Positions 39,747 through 51,136 are shown, counted from the first letter of the stretch. The stretch: DNA of 64,000 nt from Vavraia culicis subsp. floridensis (GCF_000192795.1 NW_007360605.1:72485-136484); one strand, 5' to 3'. Numbers and translations: made by a program. The notes: generated from the letters alone by a model not told the origin.

Positions 39747-41951
39747 TCCATTAAAGTCATTCAGAAGAACTCTGTGGTGTTGGTACTGCGTACCGGTGTT
39801 CCTGTCTGTTCACTCCTCATTTTCTATTTTTAGCCTCCTCGCTTCGTTCACCGCCCTATTCGCTAAATTAGATTTTGCGCACCTTTTGGTGTGTTCTTGC
39901 CCGTGTTTTATACATGCGGGGCTGCAACCGGGTTTAAGCATCATGCAGGCGCTTGTTGAAATAGCAGTGCTACGCCTGCCAGCCAAAAACGCGCTTCATA
40001 ACAATGCAGAAAAATATTTGCGCAGTTTTTTGGTACCAGAATTATCATCTGCTCGTATTAACACTAAATACTCTCTTTAACGATATTTAGGAGGAAAAGT
40101 GCATATAAGGGAAATAGAACAGGTAAATAATTGATTTATACAAGTTCATAGATTTTTATCTCCCACAATAGAAAATGAGCGGCACGAAAATCAAATAATT
40201 GGTATGCCATGGCTGTGTGCACCTCCATTTACTATATAAGGCTCTCAAAAATGAACATGTTTTCAAGGCAAGAAATGATCGTAAAATGGCTTTATTCAAT
40301 TGTACGTTCTCAAGACAGTCTAAACCGCACCATTTATAGATTAGACCACCAAATAATCATGTTTGTAACCTGAACGCAGTAAATCACGGTGTCAGCGTGC
40401 GTGTGCTGGGCATCAGTACCATGCAATCAGTATACACACACATTTGTTGGCACGAAACAACCAAGCAAATTGATCTGAAAACTATTGGTGTTCTCAATTC
40501 CATGTGGAAAGGATAAAAGCTGGTTCCTTGTGGAGCGGTCACGCACTTAAATGATGGGCAAGGAAAAACTATGGCATATTGTAGCAAACACGTTGAAATA
40601 TTTCCTTATGTGTACTTTAGTGGTGTCATGCATGGTAATGTGTGATTTATCCTAAAACAATAATTGTGGCAATGCATTGAGTGTGAAGTATTTTGAGTGG
40701 ATAGAAAGTGTGTTGGCCTGGACAGTGTTGTGTGTGGCAGTAAATGTGCATAGTTTGCAAAAATATTTTATTTGCATTTCCTTTTACTAGAAAAGTACTT
40801 TTATGTATTTTAGCAGAGAACACTGGGAAGAAAAACGTGTAAGAATGTTTTATCTGTGTTTGTTCGCTTCCTTTGACAATTATGAAAACATTGATTTGTA
40901 ACTTATAGTGCAATAAAGAGAGAAAAAAGTACATGAGAAGGGCATTTTTGGTGCAAGAATTGATTCCACCACGTTAAGAAAGCTGTTTGTGCTCTAATGA
41001 ACGTGTTAAAAACTGTAACTTGTGCACAAATTTACGTGTACAGGACAACCTACTGTTCATAACATAGCCTTGTACTTGTGTTTCAGCACTTTATTCAAGA
41101 AAAATATGTAATTTGTTGTAATACTTTTTTTAAACCTCAATTCCACTACATCACAGAATTTTAGAGTGAGTCGTTATGTTGTGTTCTTGATAAACTGCGA
41201 GCCCGGCACAATCATAACAATACACATCTGAGCACTTCGTTTCACACACACGTTTGGCGCAGAAATGACCACTTGCGGTATTTTTGGCTGTTCATTCATG
41301 GTGACCATTGATCAGAGACTAAGCTAATGGCATCCTCAAAAGTATGGCAGCGTACTTTTTGTATGAGAGCACCATTGGTTCAATCTTTATGAGGGAACCG
41401 ATCGTGTTATGCGTGAAAAATAGAGTAACTTTCATTTATGTTGCAAAATATATTTGTTGGTTCATTCACCACTTTACCAAAAAAATAGCAACAAATGCGC
41501 TTTTCTGGTCCGCTAGAATCAATTATTGCTACGAGCAGATCTTGAATTTGGCTTTTTTTCATTTCACAAGAAAAAGTTTTCGTGCCGTGCTAAGTTCAGG
41601 GCACAAAACATAATTTTCAGAACTATGGAGTGCTAAAAATAAAATTGGCAGTTATAGAACTTTATTACGCTTTCTAGACGATATAAACACTAAGAGCATA
41701 GCAAGGATGTAATTACGGGTGTATATTGCGAGTATCTGGCACAAGTACATGTATTAAGACCCATGTTACCAGTCCATCCCATCCTTTTGCCGTTAATCTG
41801 TCCATTCGACCTGATGGTGTTGAAAAAGCAAACCGCACCGTTTCTGAGGTACTGACTAGCGAATTTAGTTAACCAAGCTGCCTTTGGCAGCCAGTAACAT
41901 ACCCGACTGCAAACGCAGGTCATACAAAATTTCTACCATATCTCCACCCCT
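39747..41951. other. Intergenic, ~2.2 kb
   Basis: An ATG frame at 41344-41613 (89 codons) lacks promoter motifs and family features. No RNA gene seen. Confidence 0.5.
41947..41950 (+). promoter_or_regulatory. CCCC motif before the SUN-protein start
   Basis: CACCCCT ends directly at the ATG at 41952. Confidence 0.4.
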
Positions 41952-42632
41952 ATGATCGTAAAAGTGATTCTTTTTCTATTCTCGCTAACGGAATGTACAC
42001 GTGGTTGTAATTATGCTTCCTCGCTGTGTGGGGCATTCATCGTGTACACAAGCAAAAATCTGGATCGTCCCGATGCCATTCTTACACCCAATAGCGACCA
42101 TTATGCGATTGGCGAATGTGCACCGACTTATATCATAGTGAAACTATGCAATGAGGTCAAGATTAACTGCGTAGAACTGCAAAACAAAGAATATCTGAGT
42201 TCTTTTCCTCGTCAAATTAAGTTGTCTACCTATATTGATGGGAGTTGGGTGAGTTTGGGCTCATTCAGCTGCAGGTTCACGAGAGGGCAACAGCTGTTCT
42301 ACGTCAAAAATGATGTGTTCACCAGCATATTGCGGATCGATGTCCTAAACTTTCAGGGAAAACATTCGCTATTTACCCTGACGAGCCTGAAGGTGTATGG
42401 CTCGACCATTCTAGAGAACCTCAATGTCAACAACCTGACGTACAGCAGGGCCATCAATTTTAATAACAAACTGCCCCATTACGAGAATAAAAACGATATT
42501 GAGGACATAATGAGGAGCATTAGGGTGGTGAAGATGCTGATGGAAAAGTCTAAGATTATTTTTGCAGGCATTCTTGGTTTTCTCAGTCTTGTGGTATTTT
42601 ACTTTGTTTTCAGAAAGTCTCTTCAACGCTGA
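41952..42632 (+). CDS. SUN-domain protein of the Slp1/SUCO type
   Basis: 226 residues: signal peptide (MIVKVILFLFSLTECTRG), a SUN-like domain at ~22-152, and a single C-terminal TM helix (~203-219) with a short basic tail (FRKSLQR). SUN features: YASSLCGAFIVY, the DAILTPNSDHYAIGEC loop, then YIIVKLCNEVKINCVELQNKEYLSS and the strand leading to LKVYGS. A signal peptide with the TM at the C-terminus matches Slp1/SUCO (ER-lumenal; in yeast it works with Emp65 to protect soluble folding intermediates), rather than nuclear-envelope SUN proteins, whose TM lies before the SUN domain. Far shorter than yeast Slp1. Confidence 0.8.
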   Translation: MIVKVILFLFSLTECTRGCNYASSLCGAFIVYTSKNLDRPDAILTPNSDHYAIGECAPTYIIVKLCNEVKINCVELQNKEYLSSFPRQIKLSTYIDGSWVSLGSFSCRFTRGQQLFYVKNDVFTSILRIDVLNFQGKHSLFTLTSLKVYGSTILENLNVNNLTYSRAINFNNKLPHYENKNDIEDIMRSIRVVKMLMEKSKIIFAGILGFLSLVVFYFVFRKSLQR

Positions 42633-42750
42633 ATGCATCACTTCAATAAATTAATTATTTTTTTATTCCAGCACTTGACGGTTCTCGTGCACTTCACTCC
42701 CTAGTAGCACGTTTAATTTGCATCTTCGGGATTTGACAAGCGTTACTAAA

Positions 42751-42925
42751 ATGGACAGCTACACCGTTCAACTGTCACGGATCGCCTGTATGTTTGTGCT
42801 GGCACTGATTGCTGTATCCATTTATATCATTTTTCTAACTTTTGAGTTTTCCGGATGCTTCATTTTATTGCTTTTTTATTTCCATCATGGTCATGTTCAT
42901 CGGCAAGGACGTACTTAAAAAATAA
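42751..42925 (+). CDS. Tiny two-TM membrane protein, probably frameshifted
   Basis: ATG in AAAATGG. The frame reads MDSYTVQLSRIACMFVLALI... (TM1) and a second hydrophobic run, then turns into an unlikely His/Arg-rich end at 42918. A one-base change in the T6 run near 42870 would keep the second TM (SIMVMFIGK) and end at 42925 in DVLKK, a dilysine-type ER-retrieval tail. A homopolymer sequencing error is the simplest explanation; a real pseudogene cannot be excluded. Family not recognised; such ~57-residue proteins are often subunits of ER complexes. Confidence 0.5.
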
Positions 42926-43154
42926 ATGAACTCCTATGAATCACCAAGACCTTTGATCATCACACACATAACGATAAAGGGACCGGGCCTAGAATATTTT
43001 ATTGCAGCAGATGATGAAGCATTGCTTTTTTAGTGCACGATACCTGACTCGTGTTCCATGCCACCTATACAGCACAGATTAAATCTTTTTTGGCTCCTTA
43101 CCGCAGTTCAGAACAAAATTACTCTACAACGATCAATATTTATTAGTTCATCGG

Positions 43155-44669
43155 TCAGAAAAAGAAGAACCTACGTTTCTTGAGCACGTTTATACCAAGT
43201 AATTCGCCCACCTCCTCAATAACCTTTAATACACACTTGATGTCCTCTTCTGTGTGTATGGACGACACACAAAACCTGGCTCTATTGGAGATTACTGGTG
43301 TTGCAGGATACCCCACGACAACGACTGCCAACCCCCTTTGCATGCACATCCTTGAGAACTCAAACATTTTTCCCGGATTATATATCAACAGTGGAATGAT
43401 CGGTGACTCCTCTTCACCAAAAACAACGAAGCCTTTTGCTATCAAACCCTTCCTCAGCATCGTTATGTTGTCTCTAAGTCGCCTCCTGAGCACATTTCCA
43501 AACGGACCGTTCATAACTTTAAAACTTGTTAGGATGTGCTGCGCCACCACTGGTGATAACTGCTCGCCATAAAGTGAAAAATCACTGTAATTACGCAAAA
43601 AGTTGATAACCTTTTTGTCTGCTGCGATGTAACCGCCCGCGGCCCCGAAGCTTTTCGTAAACGTTCCCATGAAAATATCGATCTCGTCGAATGGCACGTT
43701 GCAGTACTCAGCGACACCCCGGCCTGTTGCACCCATTGCACCGATCGAGTGAGCCTCATCGATGAAAAGATAAAATTTATACTTTCTGCGCAACATTATC
43801 AGCTTCTTCAACGAGAGAACTGTTCCTTCCATCGAATAAAGTCCCTCCGCAATCACAATGATCTTGTTCCATGCTTTCTTAGTATCTGGATGTCCCTGTG
43901 AAATGTAGAAGCGCAAGAGTTTATCCAAATTGTCCATGTCATTGTGCGCAAAGGTTCGTATACATCCCTGAGACATTTTGGAGCCATAGATTATACTATT
44001 GTGGTTCAGCTCGTCACTGAGTATCAACGTATTTTCGTCACTGATGATCGGAATATTGCACGAATTTGTGCCGAATCCCATGGGAAAAACGATGCAGTCT
44101 TCCTTTCTTAGAAAACGTGCGATGTGCTTTTCCAAGTTTCTGTTGATGGGGTGTGTTCCGATGTCTGAAACTGTGCCGGGATAGTTTATTGGAAATAAAT
44201 CTGCTGTGGCAAGATCGTTCTTTATCACCTCCATTTTATTCGTACCAAAGCCGAGATAATTATACGAGCTCAGGTTCAGCAGTGGTATTTTTTTGCCAGT
44301 CAGGATAAACGTCTGGTTGTTGTCATACGATTTTCTCTCCAGTACCTGTATGATTCTGCCAGGAACTCCGGTTATCGGTCTATTCCAGCAATCTCTTATC
44401 CGTGTGTACAATCTTCGAATAAAAAAGCTCTCAAAAGTGGTGTAAATCGGCTGTAGGTCGCCCTTACGCATCAGATGCCTATATCCCTTCGTAAGAAACA
44501 GCATTCCTACGATGTCGCGAAAATACCCGAACAGGATCAGAAGAACAAATGATATGTATGTTGTTGTCATGGTAAATATAGGAACTGACTCGGCATTTAC
44601 GCTCATTATCATTGCGTACCGTATTGTTTTGAATAGCATTTCGAAACGTTTTGCAAGGAAATGAAACAT
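43155..44669 (-). CDS. LCB2: Serine palmitoyltransferase subunit LCB2
   Basis: PLP-dependent catalytic subunit of the ER enzyme that condenses serine and palmitoyl-CoA, the first step of sphingolipid synthesis; it needs LCB1 (not in this window). ATG at 44669 gives 504 residues; the GTG start is dropped, and Mets nearer the TM segment are alternatives. The N-terminus has a TM helix (YISFVLLILFGYF). Then comes the alpha-oxoamine synthase fold: NLSSYNYLGF, GTVSDIGTHPINRNLE, FIDEAHSIGAMGATGRG and the PLP lysine Lys339 in GTFTKSFGAAGGY. The Lys and FIDEAHS identify LCB2 rather than LCB1. The tail KKRRFFFF is unusual. Confidence 0.95.
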   Translation of the reverse strand: MFHFLAKRFEMLFKTIRYAMIMSVNAESVPIFTMTTTYISFVLLILFGYFRDIVGMLFLTKGYRHLMRKGDLQPIYTTFESFFIRRLYTRIRDCWNRPITGVPGRIIQVLERKSYDNNQTFILTGKKIPLLNLSSYNYLGFGTNKMEVIKNDLATADLFPINYPGTVSDIGTHPINRNLEKHIARFLRKEDCIVFPMGFGTNSCNIPIISDENTLILSDELNHNSIIYGSKMSQGCIRTFAHNDMDNLDKLLRFYISQGHPDTKKAWNKIIVIAEGLYSMEGTVLSLKKLIMLRRKYKFYLFIDEAHSIGAMGATGRGVAEYCNVPFDEIDIFMGTFTKSFGAAGGYIAADKKVINFLRNYSDFSLYGEQLSPVVAQHILTSFKVMNGPFGNVLRRRLRDNITMLRKGLIAKGFVVFGEEESPIIPLLIYNPGKMFEFSRMCMQRGLAVVVVGYPATPVISNRARFCVSSIHTEEDIKCVLKVIEEVGELLGINVLKKRRFFFF

Positions 44670-45660
44670 GATCCCAAGCCTGGTGATGAGTTTTCTGACT
44701 GGTGTATTGGTTGAGAGCAAATTATTAGCGCACACACATCACGTATATGCAACAGATATGCTCATATCTATAATTTCTTGACGTGCCTGCGCATTCATTA
44801 TCCACTGCTTGATGCCAATATAACGTTTTTGTAATTTGATCAAAAATCCTTGATCTGATAATTTTGCAATTTTATGTGTAGACTTCATGTATCTGTGTTT
44901 TGTATGGAAATGCCAACGATTTGGAAACAACTAAAATTGAGAATAGAGAAATTGTAACAAGCAGTATCCTCGGTGATCACAAATACGTAGCTGCTATGGT
45001 TTTCGGCCGCATTATATTTATATTGGTACTGATTTTGATCGTTAATAGATTTTCTTTGTGTGAACGGTTAATTAAGCGCTGGTAACAAACGATTACGTTG
45101 AATGGACCTGATCCGCATTGCTAAAAAATTACGAAAGGTAAATTTATTGGATTGTTTACCACACAGAATGCTTCTTGTACCGATGCTCAAAATATTGTTT
45201 TCGATTGAAGATGATTTACTTATGGTTGATGTAAAGCGGGTATTTTACCACAATTGTACCTCATTTACGTATTAATTATGATTTGTGCTACAGAACAGTG
45301 TATTAAAGGTGTGTTTCATGGCAAAAAAATAATCACAACGCGCTCATATTTGGTATGAATTGGTTGTAATCAGTGCACAACATACTTTTATCCCAGTTTA
45401 AACCCAAAAAGAAGCATTCAATCCGATTTATCTTATCAATGGCCATAAAATGATAAAGTGGATGTACAGCCACGATCTAAACTATCCACGAATTGTAATA
45501 TACTCCTACCTGAGAGTATTCTATTCCAAGATAGAGAGGTTGCCTGTTTTAAACCGCTAGATTAAGGCCATACTCCTTCAGCACAGCTATTTCACGCTTT
45601 TTCGTGCTATAAAAGTTCGTTGCCTCTCAACGCCGCATCATACGAATACCATACAAACAT
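44670..45660. other. Intergenic
   Basis: About 1 kb. Short frames at 44739-44930 and 44900-45085 lack a credible start. No RNA gene found. Confidence 0.5.
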
Positions 45661-46698
45661 TTATTCGTTAAAAACGCTCAAAATTTCGTTACATTTCGCT
45701 TTACCGTAGCAAATATTGTAAATAGTACGGAACACAGGAAAGTCATCCTCCATATTTTTCTTCCTCAGATACATCATCACCTCATACACGCACAATGTCC
45801 CCTGCAGCTTCTGACCACCCATATCCTTCTCTATCTCTTCTATAGTTAGATTTTCCCTGGCCATCCTCTCCCCACACTTCGCGTTTCTCCCCGTGATACA
45901 GCTAACCATGAGATCCGCTACACCACACGACTCCAAAATTGTACCAAAATCAGCACTTGCATCGATAATCCTCACAAATCGCATCATCTCAAGCATTCCC
46001 CACCTCATTATGCTTACCTGCGTGTTAATGGATAGATTAAGGCCGTATGCCATTCCATAGCCTATGGCTACAATGTTCTTCAGTGCTCCATACATCTCTA
46101 CCGATGCTTTATCCTTGACAACCGTGGTCTTTATCTGCGGAGTGTCGAAGAGCCGTTTCAGCACATCGCCATCCTCTTTGGACCCTATTGTCATTTCGCA
46201 CACGCTTCGATGCATTTCTGTGGCGATGTTTGCACCCATTGCGACTGAACATGACCAACCAAGTTCTCGTTCAATATAATTTGAGATGAGAACGAGTTCA
46301 GAGGTTTCCTCCGAGAAGAGCGTTCCCTTCATCAACGAACACGCAATCTTTCGCTTCAGACTCATGTTTCTTAACTGCTGCACAATCCTTTCGATGAACT
46401 GATGAGGAACAACGAAGATCAAAATATCGCTTGTGTCCGCAACCTTTTTCAGATCCTTGATGAACAAAAGATTTTCAGGTAATTCTACATTTGGTAAATA
46501 TTTTACATTTTCCTTTTTCTCTTTGATGTATTCGCTGAGCATCACCGCATTTCCATCTACATCCACACTTTCGTCAAAAATCCATACTTTCACCGTGTCA
46601 TCAAACGCGGCCTTCTTCAGCGCGCCTCGCGCAAGAACGTTTGCAATGGCTGTGCCGAAGCTGCCCGATCCCACGATACCAACTCGATGCAATTTCAT
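45661..46698 (-). CDS. GPD1: NAD-dependent glycerol-3-phosphate dehydrogenase
   Basis: Interconverts dihydroxyacetone phosphate and glycerol-3-phosphate, linking glycolysis to glycerolipid synthesis; in microsporidia it can also pair with a mitosomal FAD-dependent partner. 345 residues. Rossmann motif VGIVGSGSFGTAIA (GxGxxG at 10-15), VPHQF (97-101), MGANIATE (154-161), catalytic Lys207 in GALKNIVAIGYG, NTQVSIMRWG and GVADLMVSCITGRN. No targeting signal, so cytosolic. ATG follows CCCCCA. All catalytic elements are intact. Confidence 0.97.
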   Translation of the reverse strand: MKLHRVGIVGSGSFGTAIANVLARGALKKAAFDDTVKVWIFDESVDVDGNAVMLSEYIKEKKENVKYLPNVELPENLLFIKDLKKVADTSDILIFVVPHQFIERIVQQLRNMSLKRKIACSLMKGTLFSEETSELVLISNYIERELGWSCSVAMGANIATEMHRSVCEMTIGSKEDGDVLKRLFDTPQIKTTVVKDKASVEMYGALKNIVAIGYGMAYGLNLSINTQVSIMRWGMLEMMRFVRIIDASADFGTILESCGVADLMVSCITGRNAKCGERMARENLTIEEIEKDMGGQKLQGTLCVYEVMMYLRKKNMEDDFPVFRTIYNICYGKAKCNEILSVFNE

Positions 46699-46699
46699 T

Positions 46700-46704
46700 G
46701 GGGG
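46700..46704 (-). promoter_or_regulatory. CCCCC motif before the GPD1 start
   Basis: Minus-strand CCCCC is 1 base before the ATG. Confidence 0.45.
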
Positions 46705-48300
46705 TCGTCATTTGTTTTGCTTAAATACCAAGATTAATTAACTAACAACACAAAATATTCATTTTAAGTGCTGTGTGTGAATATAGCACCTATAGTGTGC
46801 ATTTTAGGTCCTGTCTTATTGCAGCACACCATTTTGCTGTTAAATATCAGCTGTACAACTCAATACGATGACAGTACGCACTAAGCAATAAGTTGGACGG
46901 TAAATAGTTTGATCGGGTCACCTTACATTGAAATAGACCCTTAGATCGAACATGCCAGCACGTAAAATACCGTTTTATACAAAGCATAGAGCGGACATTT
47001 GAGCGCACACGAATGACGATGCTTTGTATGAGAGCTACCGCCATACAACAGCTGTAATGAATGCTTTCAACACGTGGTTTTATGGAAAATGCTGTCAGGT
47101 CTTATCTGTATTTGCTAATGGAAGTGTCGTTTGGCACACGGTTTGTTCAATTTTACAATAAATCCTGCTGTTCTTCAGTCGTTCACAATGATTTAAACCG
47201 TAATAAATTCTAAGATCTCGTACCGGGCATTTCACGATCTGCATGTGAACTTTTTTATAACATTTCCTAATAATGTTACGGATAGGTACAGAAATGAGAG
47301 TAAGTGTTAATGTACGTAGTTCAATGAGTGTGCTTAGACATCCTAGCCGATCTTTGTACGATCCAAATATGAACCATTATTTGATGTATGATCTTATGTT
47401 TGCTTGCACTTGAACATTTTGGCAATACCTGATAATCCAAAGGTAGCATACAAAACTTTGGTACCTGTTTCCCTTGCTCTCATCGACAGATCGTGTATTT
47501 ATTTAGAAGTGCGCTCTATCACTTCATGATTAGCAGACAAATATTTTACCGCGGTGCATTTGTTGTGCCATAGGTTGTGCTCACGCGTTTGATTTTCTAT
47601 TTGCTTAAAATGCTGCATTTTAGTGTGCAAAGTCCGCGCAATTCTCTACTAACGGCCGTTTACTCATCTCATACAACACCTCAACAAGACACTTTTCTGG
47701 TCTGCTGGGACCAACCACGGTCACAGGTTCACTGTTAGTAAACAAAACTTGTGCAGATAAAAGCATTTTCTTGGAATGCAACAGTTAAAGCGATTCGTTG
47801 TATGTATTATGTGATCAAGATCACTCATTTGCCACAGGAACTTTCGTTTCAGATAACCATATTTATTTGTACCTGCTCACAAGCGCATTAGTCTATGAAG
47901 CAGGTCTTTTCCCTGGTACGCAGCCGCACAACTTGTGATTCGTGTTTTATCATAAAAATATTGAGCGTATCAAAGTACGTGTAGACTCCTTTGACATTTG
48001 TGCGGATTAAATGCTTTGATGAGCGATTTTAACAACGAATTATCGCTTATCACGGATACATAGAACACAAACAAACATAAGACAGCACAAAAGATCGCTT
48101 GTCTATTTTTACAACAGGCTACTCGTTGTTTTATCCGTAAAACATGTTTAAATCCGGTAGTAGAATATTAGCACGCCATACCGTATTTCATACATAAATT
48201 TATCAGATAATACGCTAATATTGTGCCAATCACGGTGCTATCTTCACTCATCTGCATCTACTGCCAAAATAATAAAACAATTTATTACTAAAAAGCGGTA

Positions 48301-48304
48301 CCCC
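48301..48304 (+). promoter_or_regulatory. CCCC motif before the GRASP start
   Basis: CCCC is 6 bases before the ATGGGA at 48311, supporting the internal start. Confidence 0.45.
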
Positions 48305-48310
48305 TCAGAG

Positions 48311-50464
48311 ATGGGACAGACAATCACCGACGAATCCGTGACCCTGCAAATCACCAAAGTAACCGAGGGCTCACGCGCACACAAACTGAATTTGCTACCT
48401 TTCATACACACGATCACCCTTGTGAACGACAAGCCGGTAGGCAGTTCAGAAGACGTAAAGAAGGAGTTTACCAAGTGGAAACAGCACCAAATAAGGCTGC
48501 AGGTGTTGGATCTATGCACAAAGAAGATTATGGACCTGTGCTTGGAGAAGTGTGTGGAGGGCGAGAGCCTAGGCATCAATGTCAAGGTGCACAAGGGCGA
48601 GCCTTACTGCCCCACACTATGTGTAATCGAGGTGGATGAAGACTCTCCCGCTCACAGAGCAAGTCTGCAAGCTTTCGAGGATTATGTGATCGGAATCGAG
48701 GGGGTGTACATTCCTAACGAGGATGCTTTTGGATACAAGTTGTACGAATTTAAGGGTAAAGAGTGCGTGCTGTTCGTTTTTAACAAGGAAACGAATACGA
48801 TACGAAAAGTTGCGGTTTTTTTGAACAATGACCCTGAAAATTTGATGGGTGCAACGTTTGGTACGGGTTTGCTGTACAAAATTTTTGAGAGCGATGAGCC
48901 GATTAAGTTCGTATTTGATGATGGGGAGTACCGCAAGATTTTGGAGAAAAAGAAAGAGGAGAATAAAAAAGAGAGAAAGATACAAGATGAAAAAAGTGTG
49001 GCTGATCGCAAAAAGGATGATAGTGGAAAGCAGGAAGAAGATACTATAAAAAGTACTTTGAACGAGATAGAAAAGGTAAGCGGTCAAAATACAGGGAATG
49101 ATGTGGGTGGAGTGGCTTTGGGAGAGAAGAAGGATTGTGTACTTGAAAAAATTGAAAATATGAAAGTTGCGGATGGAGTTGAGCAATCGAAAGATCATGA
49201 GAAAATGGAGAAAGAACAAAGGGTAGATGGGGTGGAGCAAGCGAACATGGAGAAAAGTGAGGCATTGAGAAAATTGGAACAGGTTCGTAAAGCCAAAGAA
49301 GAGCGCGAAAAGGAAATAAAAAGAAGGGAGGAGCAGAAACGGGAAGAAGAATTGAATGAGAAGAAGAAGGAAGAAAAGTACAGAAAATTGGAAGAAATAC
49401 GAAAAAAGGAAGAAGAACAACGTAAAAAAGAAGAAATACGAAGAAGGGAAGAAGAATTGAATGAGAAGAAGAAGGAAGAAGAGCAACGTAAAAAAGAAGA
49501 AATACGAAGAAGGGAAGAAGAGCAACGTAGAAAGGAAGAGCTGGAAAAAGTGAAGCGAGAAAAAACCGAAGAGTTGAGGAAGTTGGACGAGCAGAAGCGA
49601 ATGGAAGGTTTGAGAAGAGCAGAAAGAATTAGGGCAGAAGAAGTTAAACGATTGGGAGAACAGCAGCGAAAAGAAGAATTAGAAAAAGAAAAAAAGACAA
49701 AAACCGAGGAGTTAAGAAAGTTGAAAAAACAGAAGAAAAGAGAAGAGATGAAAAAAGCAGAAAGGATTAATGCAGAAGAACAAAAGAGGTTGGAAGAACA
49801 AAAGAGAGAAGATGATTTGGAGAGAGAAAAAAATGCAAAAGCTGAGGAGTTGCAAAAATTGGAAGAACGAGAAGAGATTGAGGATGTCAGGCAGAAGAAA
49901 GGTCGAAAACAAGATGAGAATGATATGAAAAAACAAAGCATTGAAAATGAGCCTGAAAACGGTAAAAGTACGAAGAAAGAAAATAATGATGAGGGTAAGA
50001 AGGAACTGCAAGTCGAAGACGTGGTCGATGGGGGAGCCAGCGATGGAAGTAACTTAAAAAATGATGAAATATTGGAAGAACCGCAGGAACTCAAGCCGAA
50101 GAGACCCCACGATATTCGAGATGCGTTTAACCCTGATTCTGATTTTGATGACATTGATTTGGAGGAAACTCAGGAGTACACGATTATCAAGAGTAACAGC
50201 AGCCCTCATGTGTCAACACATGATGATTCTGTAAAAGAACGAAGTATAAGTGACCCAAACAACTTTGACAACGTTTCTGACACGGTGTATGATGACGGTG
50301 AGTCACTGGTGTACAAGGATGGTAGCGGATTTGATTTGGAGCTGAAAGAACGGCTTGGTGATAAAGGAATTGAAGAAAGCAATAGTAACGATGTGAAATT
50401 GAAAAAAAATTGCGATGAAAATGAGCTGGATGATCTGCCTAATGAATTTTTCGTAAAAAAATAA
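48311..50464 (+). CDS. GRH1: GRASP55/65-type Golgi protein with a long charged coiled-coil tail
   Basis: The start at 48311 gives MGQTITDES, a classic N-myristoylation context expected for GRASP; the longer GTG frame hides it. Residues ~5-100 and ~100-195 are the two PDZ-like GRASP halves (second half: SLGINVKVH, VIEVDEDSPAHRASLQAFEDYVIGI and ending MGATFGTGLLYKIF). GRASPs tether Golgi membranes and aid unconventional secretion. In place of the usual Ser/Pro-rich regulatory tail, residues ~220-560 are an almost pure Lys/Glu/Arg coiled coil with EEQRKKEEIRRREEE-type repeats. An acidic tail with SDSDFDDIDLEE follows and ends in FFVKK. 717 residues, versus ~370 for yeast Grh1. Large antisense frames are shadows of the repeats. 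Confidence 0.88.
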   Translation: MGQTITDESVTLQITKVTEGSRAHKLNLLPFIHTITLVNDKPVGSSEDVKKEFTKWKQHQIRLQVLDLCTKKIMDLCLEKCVEGESLGINVKVHKGEPYCPTLCVIEVDEDSPAHRASLQAFEDYVIGIEGVYIPNEDAFGYKLYEFKGKECVLFVFNKETNTIRKVAVFLNNDPENLMGATFGTGLLYKIFESDEPIKFVFDDGEYRKILEKKKEENKKERKIQDEKSVADRKKDDSGKQEEDTIKSTLNEIEKVSGQNTGNDVGGVALGEKKDCVLEKIENMKVADGVEQSKDHEKMEKEQRVDGVEQANMEKSEALRKLEQVRKAKEEREKEIKRREEQKREEELNEKKKEEKYRKLEEIRKKEEEQRKKEEIRRREEELNEKKKEEEQRKKEEIRRREEEQRRKEELEKVKREKTEELRKLDEQKRMEGLRRAERIRAEEVKRLGEQQRKEELEKEKKTKTEELRKLKKQKKREEMKKAERINAEEQKRLEEQKREDDLEREKNAKAEELQKLEEREEIEDVRQKKGRKQDENDMKKQSIENEPENGKSTKKENNDEGKKELQVEDVVDGGASDGSNLKNDEILEEPQELKPKRPHDIRDAFNPDSDFDDIDLEETQEYTIIKSNSSPHVSTHDDSVKERSISDPNNFDNVSDTVYDDGESLVYKDGSGFDLELKERLGDKGIEESNSNDVKLKKNCDENELDDLPNEFFVKK

Positions 50465-51136
50465 ATGTTTAATAATGTGCGAGACATCTTGAACCGTATT
50501 GGCAGCGATTATTTGCTGGTAGAGATGCGTGTGATTTCATTAAGTTCAAGCTTTAATTTTGTTCTCGGAGCTCAGTCATTATTGCAAAGTATCGTTGCTG
50601 GATAGTGAGTGACCCGTTCCGATTTGACTCTGATGCAAGCCAACGGATCGACTTACATTTTGATAATGATATTTGTATCATCGTAGAATTACCTAATCAA
50701 ATATAATTTACTGCAATCTCCCACTCCATGTGTTCACGAGACCATTACATGGCTCAATGAACATCGTTCTATGCATAACAGAGATAACCTCGATTGTTTT
50801 ATCAAATGGTTTCTTCAAACACACCACCATTGTACGGTATCAGGTTCTTTGGCTGTATTTTATATTTTACCACAAGTACGGGATTTCTCTGTCAATCGAT
50901 TTTTTGACCATAATCACACTCCTAATATGGGATAGGTAAATAAACGAATCTTGAATCAAAAGCACGCGAAGTAATGTACTGCTACGTATTTATATGGCCC
51001 AACATAAAATTTAATACGGTGTACATATGCTCCACTTATTCTAACCTGAATAATAAGCACATTATTGGAAATATGGTGGAGCAACCAGCTGTGATTGCTG
51101 TCCATGAGGTATAATTCATGTTTTATAGAATACTTG
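50465..51136. other. Intergenic
   Basis: AT-rich; an ATG-less frame at 50730-50939 is rejected. Confidence 0.5.

Larger units (their letters stand above)
46699..48310. other. Intergenic, divergent spacer ~1.6 kb
   Basis: Holds the promoters of GPD1 and the GRASP gene. A 65-codon frame at 46847-47044 (minus) is not supported. Confidence 0.5.

Noticed and set aside
41344..41613. 89-codon ATG frame
   Set aside because: No promoter motif, no domain, and composition like translated spacer DNA.
48617..50154. Long minus-strand frames over the GRASP coiled-coil region
   Set aside because: Antisense of Lys/Glu repeats gives Phe/Ser/Leu-rich nonsense; the plus strand has clear GRASP domains.
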